Shown here piece by piece: positions 36,444-46,252 of a stretch of 64,000 bases of DNA (position 1 is its first letter; each line of letters starts with the position of its first letter). The DNA is taken from assembly GCA_024743215.1 (NCBI GenBank), contig JANSWZ010000005.1, positions 1-64,000 on the forward strand, given 5' to 3'. This DNA comes from Alphaproteobacteria bacterium. Lineage in GTDB: Bacteria; Pseudomonadota; Alphaproteobacteria; Rhizobiales; GCA-2746425. Below the pieces are notes generated by a model, which saw only the letters and a program-made list of their open reading frames with translations, ran no database searches and was not told the DNA's origin. The position numbers and the translations under genes are program-made.

Positions 36444-37331
36444 TCAATTCTCTTCTGTCACCTTGACCTCAACCACTTCCCCTTCAGGAAAGGCCGGGCC
36501 AATGAGATAGTCAAACGCAATCAGCTTTTCCTCGAAAGGATCAGCTTCACAGCGAAATTTGAAATTGTACCAGCGACCGTCGCTTCGAAAGGCTGCCCCA
36601 TTGGCAACAATGATATTGGCTGCCGCTTCCGAACCAATAATGGCGGAGGAAATGACAACATCCGGATTCAATTCCGGGCGGGATTTCTTGATCTCGGATT
36701 TGGCAGCGTCATGGCAAAGCGTTTCGCGCTTGCGATCTCCAACAACCACCTTTTCTTCCGGCGGCGCAACGCGCTTGCGGGGAATGACAATTGGCTGACC
36801 GGGAGGCGGTATAGATGGCACTATTCGCGCCAATTGGCGTGGTTCTGCATCTGATTTGGGACCAATTGCTGCCGGGCCAGCTGGTGTTGTGCGCGGTTTG
36901 AGTGCGTCTGATGTATCGGACGTGTCTGGCTGAGACTGGTCTGCCGCCGCCTGGTCGCCGGTCTCAGATGTATCAGGTGCTGGCTCCGCATCTGCGTCCG
37001 TTGTGTTTTCGGGCTTTGATTCCCCGTCTTCTTCAGCCTCGTCCTCCACATTCACCACCGGTTCGGGGCGTGGTTCCAATACGGACGAATCCAGCTCTGG
37101 TTCGGGCTGTTGTGCTGGTTGCTCTGGTTGTTCAACGCGTGCAGCTTCGATGATCTCCTGCAACTCGTTCGGTGTAACCACCTCGACAGACACCCGTTCC
37201 TCATCCGTAACTTCAGGCTGGGCCAAAGCCGGAAGCGCAAGCATCAGGGCCACGACCAAAGCATGGGCCGTCACGGAGGCGAGCAAGCACCATGCTTCAA
37301 GCCCTATTTTGGAAATCCCTGCAATACTCAT
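36444..37331 (-). CDS. DUF930 protein with N-terminal membrane anchor
   Basis: 295 aa. One N-terminal membrane helix (residues about 13-36) is followed by a long P/E/D/S/T-rich linker (about 60-190), resembling the TonB layout, and then the DUF930 domain: ETLCHDAAKSEIKK, NGAAFRSDGRWYNFKFRCEAD and AFDYLIGPAFPEGE. DUF930 is typical of Rhizobiales; its periplasmic role is unknown. The TonB-like architecture hints at an envelope-spanning link but no energy-coupling motif is evident. Confidence 0.85.
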   Translation of the reverse strand: MSIAGISKIGLEAWCLLASVTAHALVVALMLALPALAQPEVTDEERVSVEVVTPNELQEIIEAARVEQPEQPAQQPEPELDSSVLEPRPEPVVNVEDEAEEDGESKPENTTDADAEPAPDTSETGDQAAADQSQPDTSDTSDALKPRTTPAGPAAIGPKSDAEPRQLARIVPSIPPPGQPIVIPRKRVAPPEEKVVVGDRKRETLCHDAAKSEIKKSRPELNPDVVISSAIIGSEAAANIIVANGAAFRSDGRWYNFKFRCEADPFEEKLIAFDYLIGPAFPEGEVVEVKVTEEN

Positions 37332-37453
37332 CGCTGAAACTGGTCTTGGTGCCGCACATTTGTTGGTGTTAGGGGTTGGTGTTCGCTCTTTTCAGTCAGA
37401 CTGCTTTTGGCTTATGGCCGATTTGTGTCCGCCAAGAGCAAGCATTATTTCAT

Positions 37454-37574
37454 AACACGCCAGAAGCCTGGCTTGAAAGCCAGATCGCAAGCGCATCCAA
37501 TTCCACAGTCTGAACATGCCTCATGAACCCGTGATACTGGAAATCTGCGAAGCGCCTGCGGGTGCAGTTTTTTT
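37454..37574 (+). ncRNA. Candidate small RNA with terminator
   Basis: The 334-base gap between the DUF930 gene and the aldo/keto reductase has no plausible ORF, but holds a perfect hairpin CTGGCTT/AAGCCAG at 37468-37483, and a terminator-like stem GCGCC/GGTGC at 37552-37565 followed by seven T at 37568-37574. No plus-strand gene precedes that terminator, so it could end an independent transcript. A weak promoter-like pair (TTGTGT, 17 bases, TATTTC) lies at about 37423-37451. Structure-based only; no homology seen. Confidence 0.3.
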
Positions 37575-37665
37575 AACGGCAACCAGGTTGAGCCCGAAGC
37601 CTGGATGATGCAGTTTAGCCAGACCGTTTAACGAGGCCGTGCTGGCCAGCAAAAGGACTGAATTC

Positions 37666-38658
37666 TTGAAACAACGTCAACTTCTGAAAGACGGCACAAA
37701 AGTGTCCGAGATTGGCCTGGGCTGCCTGAGTTTTGCCGGGTTTTACGGACCAACCAGTGAGGCCACCTCCCATGCCACACTGAGCGCAGCTCTGGACCTT
37801 GGCATCGATTTTCTCGACACGGCCAACGTCTATGGCATGGGCAAATCAGAGGCGACCATTGGGTCTTTCCTGAAGGGCAATGCAGACAAATTCACCATAG
37901 CCACGAAAGCCGGCATCGGTCGGGATCCGAACACCGGCGAGCGTGGGTTCAACAACAAGCCAGATTATCTACGGGGCGAGTTGGAAAAGTCTCTCAAACG
38001 TCTCGGGCTTGACCACGTTTCGCTTTACTACATCCATCGCCGTGACCCGGATCTGGAGATCGAGGCTGTGATGGAAACACTTCTGGCTTTCAAGGCAGAA
38101 GGCAAGATTGGCGGCATCGGGTTTTCGGAAATCTCGCCCGCGTCCCTGCGCCGTGCAGCTTCTGTCGGACCCGTTGATGCGGTGCAAAGCGAGTATTCCT
38201 TGTGGACACGGACCGCTGATCTGGGAATGGTTCAGACCTGCGCTGAGCTGGACGTTGCCTTTGTGCCATTCTCTCCGGTCGGCCGCGGTATTTTCGGAAC
38301 CAAAACACCGGATCCGAGCCAATTTGAAGACACAGATTTCCGGAAAGCCAATCCACGGTTTGTCGAGCCGAATTTCAGTTACAATGCCGAAAAGGTCAAA
38401 GGCTTCAAGGCCTATGCGGCGGATCTGGGTACCAAACCGATCACACTATCGCTGGCCTGGTGTCTGGCTCGGGGCGATCATCTTATCCCGATTCCCGGCA
38501 CCCGCAGCGCTGACCACCTTGCAGAATGTGCCGCCGCAAGTGACTTTCAGATGACCGATGCCATTATGGCCGAGATTGAGCAAACTCTGCCCGTCGGCTG
38601 GGCCCATGGCGACCGCTATACCCGCACGCAATGGCATGGTGTGGAAAATTTCTGTTAG
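37666..38658 (+). CDS. Aldo/keto reductase
   Basis: 330 aa TIM-barrel NADPH-dependent oxidoreductase. KVSEIGLGCLSFAGFYGPTSE, DFLDTANVYGMGKSEATIG (catalytic Asp and Tyr), FTIATKAGIG (catalytic Lys), YYIHRRDPDLEIE (catalytic His) and the C-terminal IPGTRSADHLAE segment give the full tetrad and cofactor site. The start is TTG 37666, eight bases after AAGGA; the longer open frame from 37639 has no support. Substrate unknown. Confidence 0.94.
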   Translation: MKQRQLLKDGTKVSEIGLGCLSFAGFYGPTSEATSHATLSAALDLGIDFLDTANVYGMGKSEATIGSFLKGNADKFTIATKAGIGRDPNTGERGFNNKPDYLRGELEKSLKRLGLDHVSLYYIHRRDPDLEIEAVMETLLAFKAEGKIGGIGFSEISPASLRRAASVGPVDAVQSEYSLWTRTADLGMVQTCAELDVAFVPFSPVGRGIFGTKTPDPSQFEDTDFRKANPRFVEPNFSYNAEKVKGFKAYAADLGTKPITLSLAWCLARGDHLIPIPGTRSADHLAECAAASDFQMTDAIMAEIEQTLPVGWAHGDRYTRTQWHGVENFC

Positions 38659-38705
38659 CTGTGGTTGGGTACAGGATTTGACGCCAATGGTAATACGGGA
38701 GCGCA

Positions 38706-39527
38706 GTGTTTAGACTCATAAGGAAAACTGTCACCTACCTGATTGTGCTCGCGGCAACCATTACTCTGGTCGCAACCGGCTATCTGTATTTCAATCAGGA
38801 CCGAATGATTTTTCCGGCACCTGCTGGCGACGGACCAGCGGTCCTGAATGACGGGCTTGAGATTGTATCGATCAAGACGTCCGATGGAGAAACGATAAAA
38901 GGCCTGTATCATCCCCCTGAGGCGGAGGAGACCACCGTTCTGGTCTTTCATGGAAATGGCGGCAGCCTTTCCAGTATACGGTCCAATGGGGTGGCGTTCG
39001 CCAAAGCCGGATTTGGCGTTCTTTTGGTTGAGTACCGGGGTTATCCGGGCAGCACAGGCAGCCCGACAGAAGCTGGCCTGCTGCTGGACGGGCTTGCCGG
39101 ATATGATTTTGTTGCAGAGCGTAGCGCCGGGCCCATCGCAATTTATGCCCGTTCACTCGGCACCGGGGTTGGTATTTATGTCGCGACTCAGCGCTCCATT
39201 CTGGCCGTATTCCTGGTGGCTCCATTTGACTCCGTCCTTGCGGTTGCACAAAGCCGCTACCCTTTTCTGCCATTGCGGCCATTGCTCCGGCACCCATTTG
39301 AATCAGACAGGCGCATTGGTGCGGTTGAAGCGCCGATTTTTATCATGCATGGCGATCAGGATCGGGTCATTCCACTTGCCCACGGTCAAAGACTTTTGGA
39401 ATTTGCGGCTGAGGGCACACGTTTTGAAGTTGTAAAAGGTGGCAATCACGGCCTGCGGAGCCACGGGACTGTCGAAAAATCGGTTGAATTCTTCAGGTCA
39501 ATGGCCGGGCACACAGCTCAAAACTGA
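38706..39527 (+). CDS. Alpha/beta hydrolase with N-terminal membrane anchor
   Basis: 273 aa. A hydrophobic N-terminus (residues about 8-30) anchors it, then [13 protein letters not shown] forms the oxyanion region, [16 protein letters not shown] carries the nucleophile elbow (the first Gly is Ala: ARSLG), [14 protein letters not shown] has the acid and VKGGNHG the histidine. It resembles the BEM46/ABHD12-13-like serine hydrolases. GTG 38706 is the start with GGGAG upstream. It ends overlapping queG on the other strand by ten bases. Confidence 0.9.
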   Translation: MFRLIRKTVTYLIVLAATITLVATGYLYFNQDRMIFPAPAGDGPAVLNDGLEIVSIKTSDGETIKGLYHPPEAEETTVLVFHGNGGSLSSIRSNGVAFAKAGFGVLLVEYRGYPGSTGSPTEAGLLLDGLAGYDFVAERSAGPIAIYARSLGTGVGIYVATQRSILAVFLVAPFDSVLAVAQSRYPFLPLRPLLRHPFESDRRIGAVEAPIFIMHGDQDRVIPLAHGQRLLEFAAEGTRFEVVKGGNHGLRSHGTVEKSVEFFRSMAGHTAQN

Positions 39528-40549
39528 TCCAATGCCCATTCAGCAGCATCGCGCACCACCGGGTCCGGATCGCCTACATGCGCACGTGCGGTCTCTGCCA
39601 AATCCTGATCGCCAGAATTGCCAATGGCAATCAGCACATTTCTCAAAAACCGGTCCCGGCCGATGCGTTTGATCGGGGAGCCCGAAAAGTGCTTGCGAAA
39701 AGCGGCATCATCCAGACCGGCGAGAAAAGCCAGATCGGGGTGTTGGAGATCAGCACGGGCTTGCAGTTTTGCTTCCCGCGCCTCGGCGGCAAATTTATTC
39801 CAGGGACAAACCGCCAGGCAATCATCACAGCCATAAATGCGGTTGCCCATTGCGGTGCGAAATTCTTGCGGAATCGGCCCCTTATGCTCGATGGTCAGAT
39901 AGGAAATGCAGCGCCTTGCATCCAGCTGATAGGGTGCGGGAAAGGCGTTTGTCGGACAGATATCCAGACAGGCGCGACATGAACCGCAATGATCAATTTC
40001 TGGCGTATCCGGTGGCAAATCCATGTCGGTAAAAATGGAGCCCAGAAACAGCCAGGAGCCGAATTCACGGGATACCAAATTGGTGTGTTTGCCTTGCCAG
40101 CCCAGTCCGGCCTGAGCGGCCAGAGGTTTTTCCATGACGGGCGCTGTGTCGACAAATACTTTCACATCAGCCTTGTTGCGACTGGCAAAGCGGCCAGCGA
40201 CGGTTTTCAGCTTGCCCTTGATGATATCGTGATAATCCCGATTTTGGGCATAGACGGAAATTGTGCCTTCGGATTTATGCTGCAATTGCGGCAGCGGATT
40301 ATCTTCCGGACCGTAATTCATGGCCAGCATGATGATGCTCTTCGCCTCCGGCCAAAGGGTCTGGGGATCTGCGCGCCTTGCCGCAGTTTCTTCCATCCAC
40401 GCCATGGACCCATGCCGCTTGTCATCCAGAAAAGTCGTGAGATTTTCGGAAATATGACCGGGCAGATGCGCCGGGCAAATCGCCATGGCGTCAAAGCCGT
40501 AGTCCTGTACGTCTTTTCGCAGATCAGACAGGATTTTTTCCATGGACAT
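39518..40549 (-). CDS. queG: Epoxyqueuosine reductase QueG
   Basis: 343 aa. It reduces epoxyqueuosine to queuosine in tRNA, using a cobamide and two 4Fe-4S clusters. MLAMNYGPE and GRYHDI-like region ([14 protein letters not shown]), [16 protein letters not shown], then the ferredoxin blocks [16 protein letters not shown] and [12 protein letters not shown] are all in order, with a short HEAT-like C-terminus ([32 protein letters not shown]). GST follows 55 bases upstream on the same strand, so the two may share a transcript. Confidence 0.95.
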   Translation of the reverse strand: MSMEKILSDLRKDVQDYGFDAMAICPAHLPGHISENLTTFLDDKRHGSMAWMEETAARRADPQTLWPEAKSIIMLAMNYGPEDNPLPQLQHKSEGTISVYAQNRDYHDIIKGKLKTVAGRFASRNKADVKVFVDTAPVMEKPLAAQAGLGWQGKHTNLVSREFGSWLFLGSIFTDMDLPPDTPEIDHCGSCRACLDICPTNAFPAPYQLDARRCISYLTIEHKGPIPQEFRTAMGNRIYGCDDCLAVCPWNKFAAEAREAKLQARADLQHPDLAFLAGLDDAAFRKHFSGSPIKRIGRDRFLRNVLIAIGNSGDQDLAETARAHVGDPDPVVRDAAEWALDQF

Positions 40550-40604
40550 CAGACTGGGCCAGGGCGGTTAGGATCTAGGAAATGCAAGCCTAGAGTCCCG
40601 CGCC

Positions 40605-41294
40605 TCAAAAATCCAGATCGGTGTAATGAGCGGGGGGTGGAATACCGCGCATCTTATCTGCCAGAATTTCCCGGAATGCGGGACGGCATTTGACGCGGGC
40701 ATACCAGGTTTTGGCGGCTTCATGGTCGGCCCAGGGCATTTCATTGAGGTAGTCAATGACGGAAATGGCAGCCGCTGCGGCAAAATCTGCATAGGATAAT
40801 TGGTCGCCACCCAGCCAATTGCGCTCAGAGGCCAGATATTCCAGATAACCCAAATGATTGCGCAAATTGGCGCGCGCGGCCCGCAGCACACTGGACTCTG
40901 GCGCACCGCCACCGGCATCGCGCGGCTTTTCCCGCTTCGTCACTTTTTCATTGACGATATATTGCGTTGCTTCGGTTTCCATCTTGACCAGAAACCAGTG
41001 TGTCAAACGACGCACTTCGGCCCGTGCCAGCGGATGGCTTGGCATCAAGCGACGATCTTCCAGGGTAAAGCCACGGGTTTCGTCAAGATATTCGCAAACG
41101 GTGCCCGCGCCACAGATCGGCACATCGCCCTCATCAAGGAGCACTGGCAAAGTGCCTTCCGGGTTCAGCAGCAAAAATTCTTCGCGGCGTTCCCAGGTAC
41201 GTTCCAGGATATATTCAGCACTCGCGCCATATTCACCAATAGCCATGCGCACCAAGCGCGATCCGGCAGACATAGGATGATGATATAGCTTCAA
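40605..41294 (-). CDS. Glutathione S-transferase family protein
   Basis: 229 aa. Thioredoxin-like N-domain (LYHHPMSAGSRLVRMAIGEYG, EGTLPVLLDEGDVPICGAGTVCEYLDE, with the cis-Pro and the ESxT-type site) followed by the all-helical C-domain (NWLGGDQLSYADFAAAAAISVIDYL). Such proteins conjugate glutathione to electrophiles or reduce peroxides. The start was placed at TTG 41294, where the domain begins; the open frame reaching 41438 adds unconserved residues. Confidence 0.87.
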   Translation of the reverse strand: MKLYHHPMSAGSRLVRMAIGEYGASAEYILERTWERREEFLLLNPEGTLPVLLDEGDVPICGAGTVCEYLDETRGFTLEDRRLMPSHPLARAEVRRLTHWFLVKMETEATQYIVNEKVTKREKPRDAGGGAPESSVLRAARANLRNHLGYLEYLASERNWLGGDQLSYADFAAAAAISVIDYLNEMPWADHEAAKTWYARVKCRPAFREILADKMRGIPPPAHYTDLDF

Positions 41295-41582
41295 GGGTGG
41301 CTCTTCTTGGCAGGTGAGGGAACTTAGGTGAAGACTTTCTAAACAGAAAAACTTTCCAAACCGTTGATACATGCGCTGCACGATGGCAGACCGGCGTTTC
41401 GTGCCGCGCCAATACGGGCAAATTTGGGCAGATCCCAAGGCGTTGGGTTGAAACAGGCATTTTCTCGTTTCCGGTGTGCAAAACTTTACACTTTTTTCGC
41501 TATGTTTCTGTCACATAGAAATGATTAAAAGCCGGGGAAGACTCCTTTTTGCCCCGCCATCTCACGTCATGAATTGCCCGCC

Positions 41583-42386
41583 ATGGATCAACAGACACTC
41601 TTCGAAGCCGCCATTCTGGGTTTGCTGGAAGGGGTAACCGAGTTTTTGCCGGTTTCCTCAACCGGGCATATTCTGCTGGCAGGTCATTTCCTTGGCTTTG
41701 AGAGCGAAGGCAAGGTGTTTGAGGTTCTGATTCAATTCGGAGCCATTCTGGCCATTCTGCTGGTCTATTTCAGACGGCTTTGGGATATTGCGGTTACCTT
41801 GCCGACATCGGCGACCAGCCGCCGCTTTGTTCTTGCTATCCTGTTGGCATTTCTGCCAGCTGCCCTGATTGGCATTTTTGCGCACAACATCATCAAAACC
41901 GTGTTGTTTGAAGCTCCCACCCTGATCTGCGTCATGCTGGTATTGGGTGGTTTCATATTGCTGTGGGTGGACCGAAGAGAAACCACTGTGCGCTATACTG
42001 ATGTGCGCGAATACCCGCCCTCGCTGGCGTTCAAGATCGGGCTTTGCCAATGCATTGCCTTCATTCCCGGCGTTTCCCGCTCAGGCGCAACCATCGCCTG
42101 TTCCCTGTTGATGGGAACAGACAAACGTTCCGCTGCCGAGTTTTCGTTCTTTCTGGCGATGCCCACAATGGGCGGCGCTTTTACCTATGATCTTTGGCTC
42201 AACCGCAACGCTCTTTCCAGTGATGATCTGACGATCATCGCCGTCGGATTCATTGTGGCATTTTTTTCCGCCATTTTGGTGGTGCGCAGCCTGTTGGCCT
42301 TTGTGACGAAACACGGCTTTGCGCCCTTCGCCTATTGGCGCATCACGATCGGAACTTTGGGTCTGATCGGGCTTTACCTGCTCTAG
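41583..42386 (+). CDS. uppP: Undecaprenyl-diphosphatase UppP/BacA
   Basis: 267 aa integral membrane enzyme that removes a phosphate from undecaprenyl diphosphate so the lipid carrier can be reused in cell wall synthesis. The two catalytic blocks, [15 protein letters not shown] near the start and [12 protein letters not shown] in the middle, are intact, with about eight membrane helices. The start is ATG 41583; a TTG three codons earlier is less likely. It converges on the NDUFA9-like gene. Confidence 0.96.
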   Translation: MDQQTLFEAAILGLLEGVTEFLPVSSTGHILLAGHFLGFESEGKVFEVLIQFGAILAILLVYFRRLWDIAVTLPTSATSRRFVLAILLAFLPAALIGIFAHNIIKTVLFEAPTLICVMLVLGGFILLWVDRRETTVRYTDVREYPPSLAFKIGLCQCIAFIPGVSRSGATIACSLLMGTDKRSAAEFSFFLAMPTMGGAFTYDLWLNRNALSSDDLTIIAVGFIVAFFSAILVVRSLLAFVTKHGFAPFAYWRITIGTLGLIGLYLL

Positions 42387-42393
42387 GCGAATG

Positions 42394-42413
42394 GCCTGGT
42401 CAGGCTTCCAGGC
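42394..42413. terminator. Hairpin in convergent gap after uppP
   Basis: GCCTGG at 42394-42399 pairs with CCAGGC at 42408-42413 around an eight-base loop, eight bases past the uppP stop. No T-run follows, so it is a terminator-like hairpin only. Confidence 0.35.
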
Positions 42414-42458
42414 ACAGCATGCAAACCAATCGACAAAGAGAAGCGTTCGAGAGCTGGC

Positions 42459-43433
42459 TTAGCCGACTTCCGGCTCAAACTGACCCCGTTCGCGATACTG
42501 GATGAGATAAGTCGGCAGGATGGCTTCCATTGAACGTGGGCTGATGCCGAGGCCGGTCAATGTCCGTTTGTCCGCTTTTGCAGCTGTGCCGACGACATTA
42601 TCGCTTTTCAGCATCAACACCTGATCATGGGTCAAAGGCGCATTTGGCAGCAGGCCAAGCACTTTGCCCTGAAACTCTGCAAGACCCCAGGGAATGGAAA
42701 GCAACAAGCGTTTGCGCAACGTGATTTTCAGCATCAGCTCAAGGCATTCCTTGAAGCTGGCGACATCCGGTCCACCCAACTCATAGACTTTGCCCGGTTG
42801 CATCTTGCCATCAACACCCATGGCAATGGCTTCGGCCACATCACCCACAAAAACCGGCTGAAACTTCGTATTGCCGCCACCAATTAATGGCAGGAACGGC
42901 GAAATACGTGTCATGGCTGCAAAGCGGTTGAAGAAAGCATCTTCCTGGCCAAAGACAATGGACGGGCGCACAATCATCGCTTCGGGGAATTCGCGCAAAA
43001 CGGCTGCTTCGCCTTCCGCCTTGGAGCGGGCGTAAGCGGCTTCTGAATCAGCATTGGCGCCAATCGCCGACATATGAACCAGACGTTCAACACCGGCCTG
43101 TTTGGCAGCACGCGCGACAATGGCAGCGCCACTGGCCTGAACCGCATCAAACTTCTGGGCACCGTTTTCCTGCAGGATACCAACCAGATTGACCACAAAA
43201 TCAGCATCGGCCACGGCGGCAATCACGGAATCAGGATAGCGCAGATTGGCCTGAACCGGCTGGATCTGCCCAACTGCACCCAACGGGCGCAAATGCCCGG
43301 CCAGATCGGGCCGCCTGACGGCCACCCGCACACGATAGCCGCGCTTGGCCAACGCCCGCACCACATGGCGGCCGACAAAGCCGGAGCCACCAAAAACCGT
43401 AACCCGTTTTTCTGAACCGCTGAACTGCTGCAT
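42459..43433 (-). CDS. Complex I NDUFA9-subunit family protein (atypical SDR)
   Basis: 324 aa. VTVFGGSGFVGRHVVRALAKRGYRVRVAVRRP is the nucleotide-binding start, then NLVGILQENGAQKFDAVQASGA, RLVHMSAIGA, ARSKAEGEAAV and RPSIVFGQEDAFFNRFA, which are characteristic of the NDUFA9-like group (SDR_a5). The tyrosine of the YxxxK site is present as YARSK. In mitochondria NDUFA9 stabilises complex I; in bacteria the copy is probably a quinone or membrane-redox helper. It converges on uppP, a frequent Rhizobiales arrangement. Confidence 0.93.
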   Translation of the reverse strand: MQQFSGSEKRVTVFGGSGFVGRHVVRALAKRGYRVRVAVRRPDLAGHLRPLGAVGQIQPVQANLRYPDSVIAAVADADFVVNLVGILQENGAQKFDAVQASGAAIVARAAKQAGVERLVHMSAIGANADSEAAYARSKAEGEAAVLREFPEAMIVRPSIVFGQEDAFFNRFAAMTRISPFLPLIGGGNTKFQPVFVGDVAEAIAMGVDGKMQPGKVYELGGPDVASFKECLELMLKITLRKRLLLSIPWGLAEFQGKVLGLLPNAPLTHDQVLMLKSDNVVGTAAKADKRTLTGLGISPRSMEAILPTYLIQYRERGQFEPEVG

Positions 43434-43542
43434 GCTGTCACCTTAGTCTTGCTTCTTGCATGATCTATAGCAGAAGTGTGGCGCGGTCCAAGGGTGCGTA
43501 TGTGGAAATTTCAAGGATTCTCTATCATTGCCCAAAAGACCA

Positions 43543-43571
43543 TTGACACAGACCCATGTGAACCGTATTCC
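43543..43571 (+). promoter_or_regulatory. Promoter of tRNA-Leu
   Basis: TTGACA (43543-43548), a 17-base spacer, and TATTCC (43566-43571). Transcription would start near 43578, three bases before the tRNA 5' end, so little leader processing would be needed. Confidence 0.65.
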
Positions 43572-43580
43572 ATCGCCAAT

Positions 43581-43667
43581 GCCCAGATGGCGGAATTGGT
43601 AGACGCGCCAGCTTCAGGTGCTGGTACTCGCAAGGGTGTGGAGGTTCGAGTCCTCTTCTGGGCACCA
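43581..43667 (+). tRNA. tRNA-Leu (anticodon CAG)
   Basis: Acceptor arm GCCCAGA (43581-43587) pairs with TCTGGGC (43657-43663); the anticodon stem CCAGC/GCTGG encloses TTCAGGT with CAG at 43615-43617, reading CUG codons. The long variable arm is that of a class II tRNA, and TTCGAGT marks the T loop. The CCA end is encoded at 43665-43667. The gene stands alone with its own promoter. Confidence 0.95.
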
Positions 43668-43808
43668 TTTTTCTTTGACAAGCAGTTTCCTAAGCAAACG
43701 CCTCCAACGGGGCGGCGCCTATGCGGCGGTTCTGCTTTGCTTTTAGCAGCCGACTTTTGGCCGCTTGGCTCGCGTGGCAACTGGGCATCCTGATGCCAAG
43801 AGGTCGTT

Positions 43809-44693
43809 TCAGACAACCTGACCAATAGCGGCTTCTCCCAGCGTGATCTCCATTAAATCCTCACCCCAGATTATGGTACCAGAGAAAACCTGTGACATTT
43901 CAGCGATGCATTTTTCGCGGATGCCAGGCGGCTCCATTTGTGGTGTGAAATGAGTGGCAACCAGTGTTTTGACATTTTGCCGGGCGGCCAGATTTGCGAT
44001 TTCCAGATGTCCGGAGGCTGTGAGTTCTTGGGACGCAGGCAGAAATGTGCCTGATATGAAATAGCACATGTGAATCAGTACATCTGCGTCTTTCGCCAAG
44101 GCATCGATCCCCGCGCAAGGGCCTGTATCGCCGGAATAGGCCAGCACGCCCTCATCGGTCTCCAGGCGAAAGCCGTAGGCTTCGATATATCCGGGCTGAT
44201 GATAGACTTCCCGGACGGTAATTTTCCAATGGTCGGTTTCAATGACCTGACCATCAAACAACGCGGTGACATTGGGTTGCGGACGGCGGCGCGGTAACTG
44301 GCCACCGCGATTTACAAAAACACGTCGACTGCCGGGCGCGTTCATACGCCCCGAAATATCTGGATCAAAGATGCCGCCCTCGTCAAACAGCAAATCCGTC
44401 ATGCGCTTGGTATGGGCTGGGCCATAGACGTCGAGATCCGGTATCATACCGGCACCCTGATCCCAGCGGCTGTGCACAAGACGCGCATAGTCGAGGCAGT
44501 GATCTGTGTGCAAATGGGAAAAGAAGATCGTATTGAGATCAACCGCGTGTTTGCCCGCCTCCAGAAAACGTTGATGCGCACCCGCACCATGATCGAACAC
44601 AATCATTTCATCGCCGATTTCGATCAAATAGCCAGAATTTGCGCGGTTAAGGGTTGGTGTCGGACTGCCTGTCCCCAGCAATGTGATTTTCAT
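43809..44693 (-). CDS. MBL-fold metallo-hydrolase (RNase Z-like)
   Basis: 294 aa. LLGTGSPTPTLNRANSGYLIEIGD is the RNase Z/AtsA-like start, and FFSHLHTDHCLD gives the zinc HxHxDH motif. GVLAYSGDTGPC and LVATHFTP supply later ligands. It could hydrolyse an ester or phosphodiester; true tRNA 3'-processing is uncertain. It starts 32 bases after tctA on the same strand, so it is likely part of the tctCBA operon and may act on the imported substrate. Confidence 0.88.
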   Translation of the reverse strand: MKITLLGTGSPTPTLNRANSGYLIEIGDEMIVFDHGAGAHQRFLEAGKHAVDLNTIFFSHLHTDHCLDYARLVHSRWDQGAGMIPDLDVYGPAHTKRMTDLLFDEGGIFDPDISGRMNAPGSRRVFVNRGGQLPRRRPQPNVTALFDGQVIETDHWKITVREVYHQPGYIEAYGFRLETDEGVLAYSGDTGPCAGIDALAKDADVLIHMCYFISGTFLPASQELTASGHLEIANLAARQNVKTLVATHFTPQMEPPGIREKCIAEMSQVFSGTIIWGEDLMEITLGEAAIGQVV

Positions 44694-44725
44694 TTAATCC
44701 TCTCCCTGCTTATGCATTCCGGCGC

Positions 44726-46249
44726 TTATGCGTCGCTCAATCTGTCGCTTTTGAGTGATGTGGCATCGCGGCGCATTGTCCGCACTCTGACAATGACGAC
44801 CATTGCGCCAACCAACAGAAACAGCGCGGAAATCGGGCGCTCGATAAATATGAAAACACCGGCATCCGACAAGCGCAGTGACTGGCGAAATGCCTCTTCA
44901 GCGCCGCCTGCCAGCACAAAAGAAATGATAAAAGCTGCGGGGTTGAAGTCGAGCTTGCGCATCAGCCAGCCAAACACGCCCGCAATCAGCATCACCCAGA
45001 CATCAAACAGACTGCCATTGGCGGCATAGGCGGATACGAAGGCGGTCAGAAAAATCAGAGGATAGAGAATCCGGGTTGGAATTTTCTGGACGATCTGACC
45101 CAGACGGGCTGCGCCGAAAAATCCGATAAGGCCATAACAGACAATGCCAATCAGACCGGCTGCAAACAGATTATAGACAAGCTCTATGGAGGTCAGAAAA
45201 AGCGTGGGCCCAATCTGAATTCCATGCACCAGAAACACGCTGATAAGTATAGCGCCGATTGTGGTCCCCGGAATACCCAATATCAACAATGGGGCCATGG
45301 AGGGACCCGATACTGCATTGTTGGCAGCTTCCGGAGCCGCTATCCCTTCCAGCGCGCCCTTGCCCCATTCATCTGGATTTTTGGCCCGTCTCTTGCCCTC
45401 TGAATAGGCAACAAAGGCAGCAACTGCGGAGCCAAGGCCGGGCAATGCTCCGATTGTTGCGCCGATGGCTGATGAGCGAAAAACGTGCGGAAAACAAGGT
45501 TTGTATTCCTGCCATGTCAGGCGGTTGAGCGCCCGGTTTTCGTTGAGACCGGAAGGACTGTTATTCTGGATCGGGCGATTGACGTTGGACAATTGGGCGA
45601 ACACTTCCCCCAGAACGAAAATGCCGATCATCAGAGAAATCAGAGACACGCCGCCGTTCAATTCGAACATTCCGAATGTGAAACGGTTGTCCAACGTGAT
45701 TGGATCAAGCCCGATCATCCGTACCAACACACCCAGCAGGGCGCTTATCAGGCCCTTGACGATGGATTTGCCGATCACAGAGCCGATCACAATGAAAGCC
45801 ACAAAATAAACCGAGAAAAGTTCCGGAGGCCCAAGTTTCAGAGCAATCGCCGCCAACCAGCCGACAGCCAGCAGCAGTAGCAGATCACCCGTGAAATCGC
45901 CGATGACAGACGACACAGTTGCCACTTTCATGGCCTTCGAAGCCATCCCCTTTTGAGCCAGCGGATAGCCATCGATCTGGGTTGCCGCCGAAGCCGCTGT
46001 GCCCGGCGTGTTGAAAAGTATCGCCGCCACTGATCCACCGTACCTGCCGGACTTGCCAATGACGTAAAGAAACGCAAGAGCCGAGAGCGGATCCATATAA
46101 AAAGTCATTGGCGACAGCATGGCTATAGCTGCTGACGCTGTCAGACCCGGTATTGCGCCGACCGTCATGCCGATCATCGCAGCGGCCACAATCCAGGCGA
46201 GCAAAGCCGGTGAGGAAAGAACCGTTGCGAGACTATGGAAAATGTCCAT
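44726..46249 (-). CDS. tctA: Tripartite tricarboxylate transporter, large membrane subunit TctA
   Basis: 507 aa with about eleven membrane helices. MIGMTVGAIPGLTASAAIAML is the conserved N-terminal block, with the matching GATIGALPGLGSAVAAFVAYSEGKRRAK in the second half, the TctA two-repeat hallmark. It forms the channel of a binding-protein-dependent secondary carrier for carboxylates. It starts three bases after tctB; operon order is tctC-tctB-tctA. Confidence 0.95.
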   Translation of the reverse strand: MDIFHSLATVLSSPALLAWIVAAAMIGMTVGAIPGLTASAAIAMLSPMTFYMDPLSALAFLYVIGKSGRYGGSVAAILFNTPGTAASAATQIDGYPLAQKGMASKAMKVATVSSVIGDFTGDLLLLLAVGWLAAIALKLGPPELFSVYFVAFIVIGSVIGKSIVKGLISALLGVLVRMIGLDPITLDNRFTFGMFELNGGVSLISLMIGIFVLGEVFAQLSNVNRPIQNNSPSGLNENRALNRLTWQEYKPCFPHVFRSSAIGATIGALPGLGSAVAAFVAYSEGKRRAKNPDEWGKGALEGIAAPEAANNAVSGPSMAPLLILGIPGTTIGAILISVFLVHGIQIGPTLFLTSIELVYNLFAAGLIGIVCYGLIGFFGAARLGQIVQKIPTRILYPLIFLTAFVSAYAANGSLFDVWVMLIAGVFGWLMRKLDFNPAAFIISFVLAGGAEEAFRQSLRLSDAGVFIFIERPISALFLLVGAMVVIVRVRTMRRDATSLKSDRLSDA

Positions 46250-46252
46250 AGA

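Noticed and set aside
43668-43808. Integration site or island downstream of tRNA-Leu
   Set aside because: No integrase and no repeated tRNA 3' end were seen; the next gene belongs to the Tct operon.
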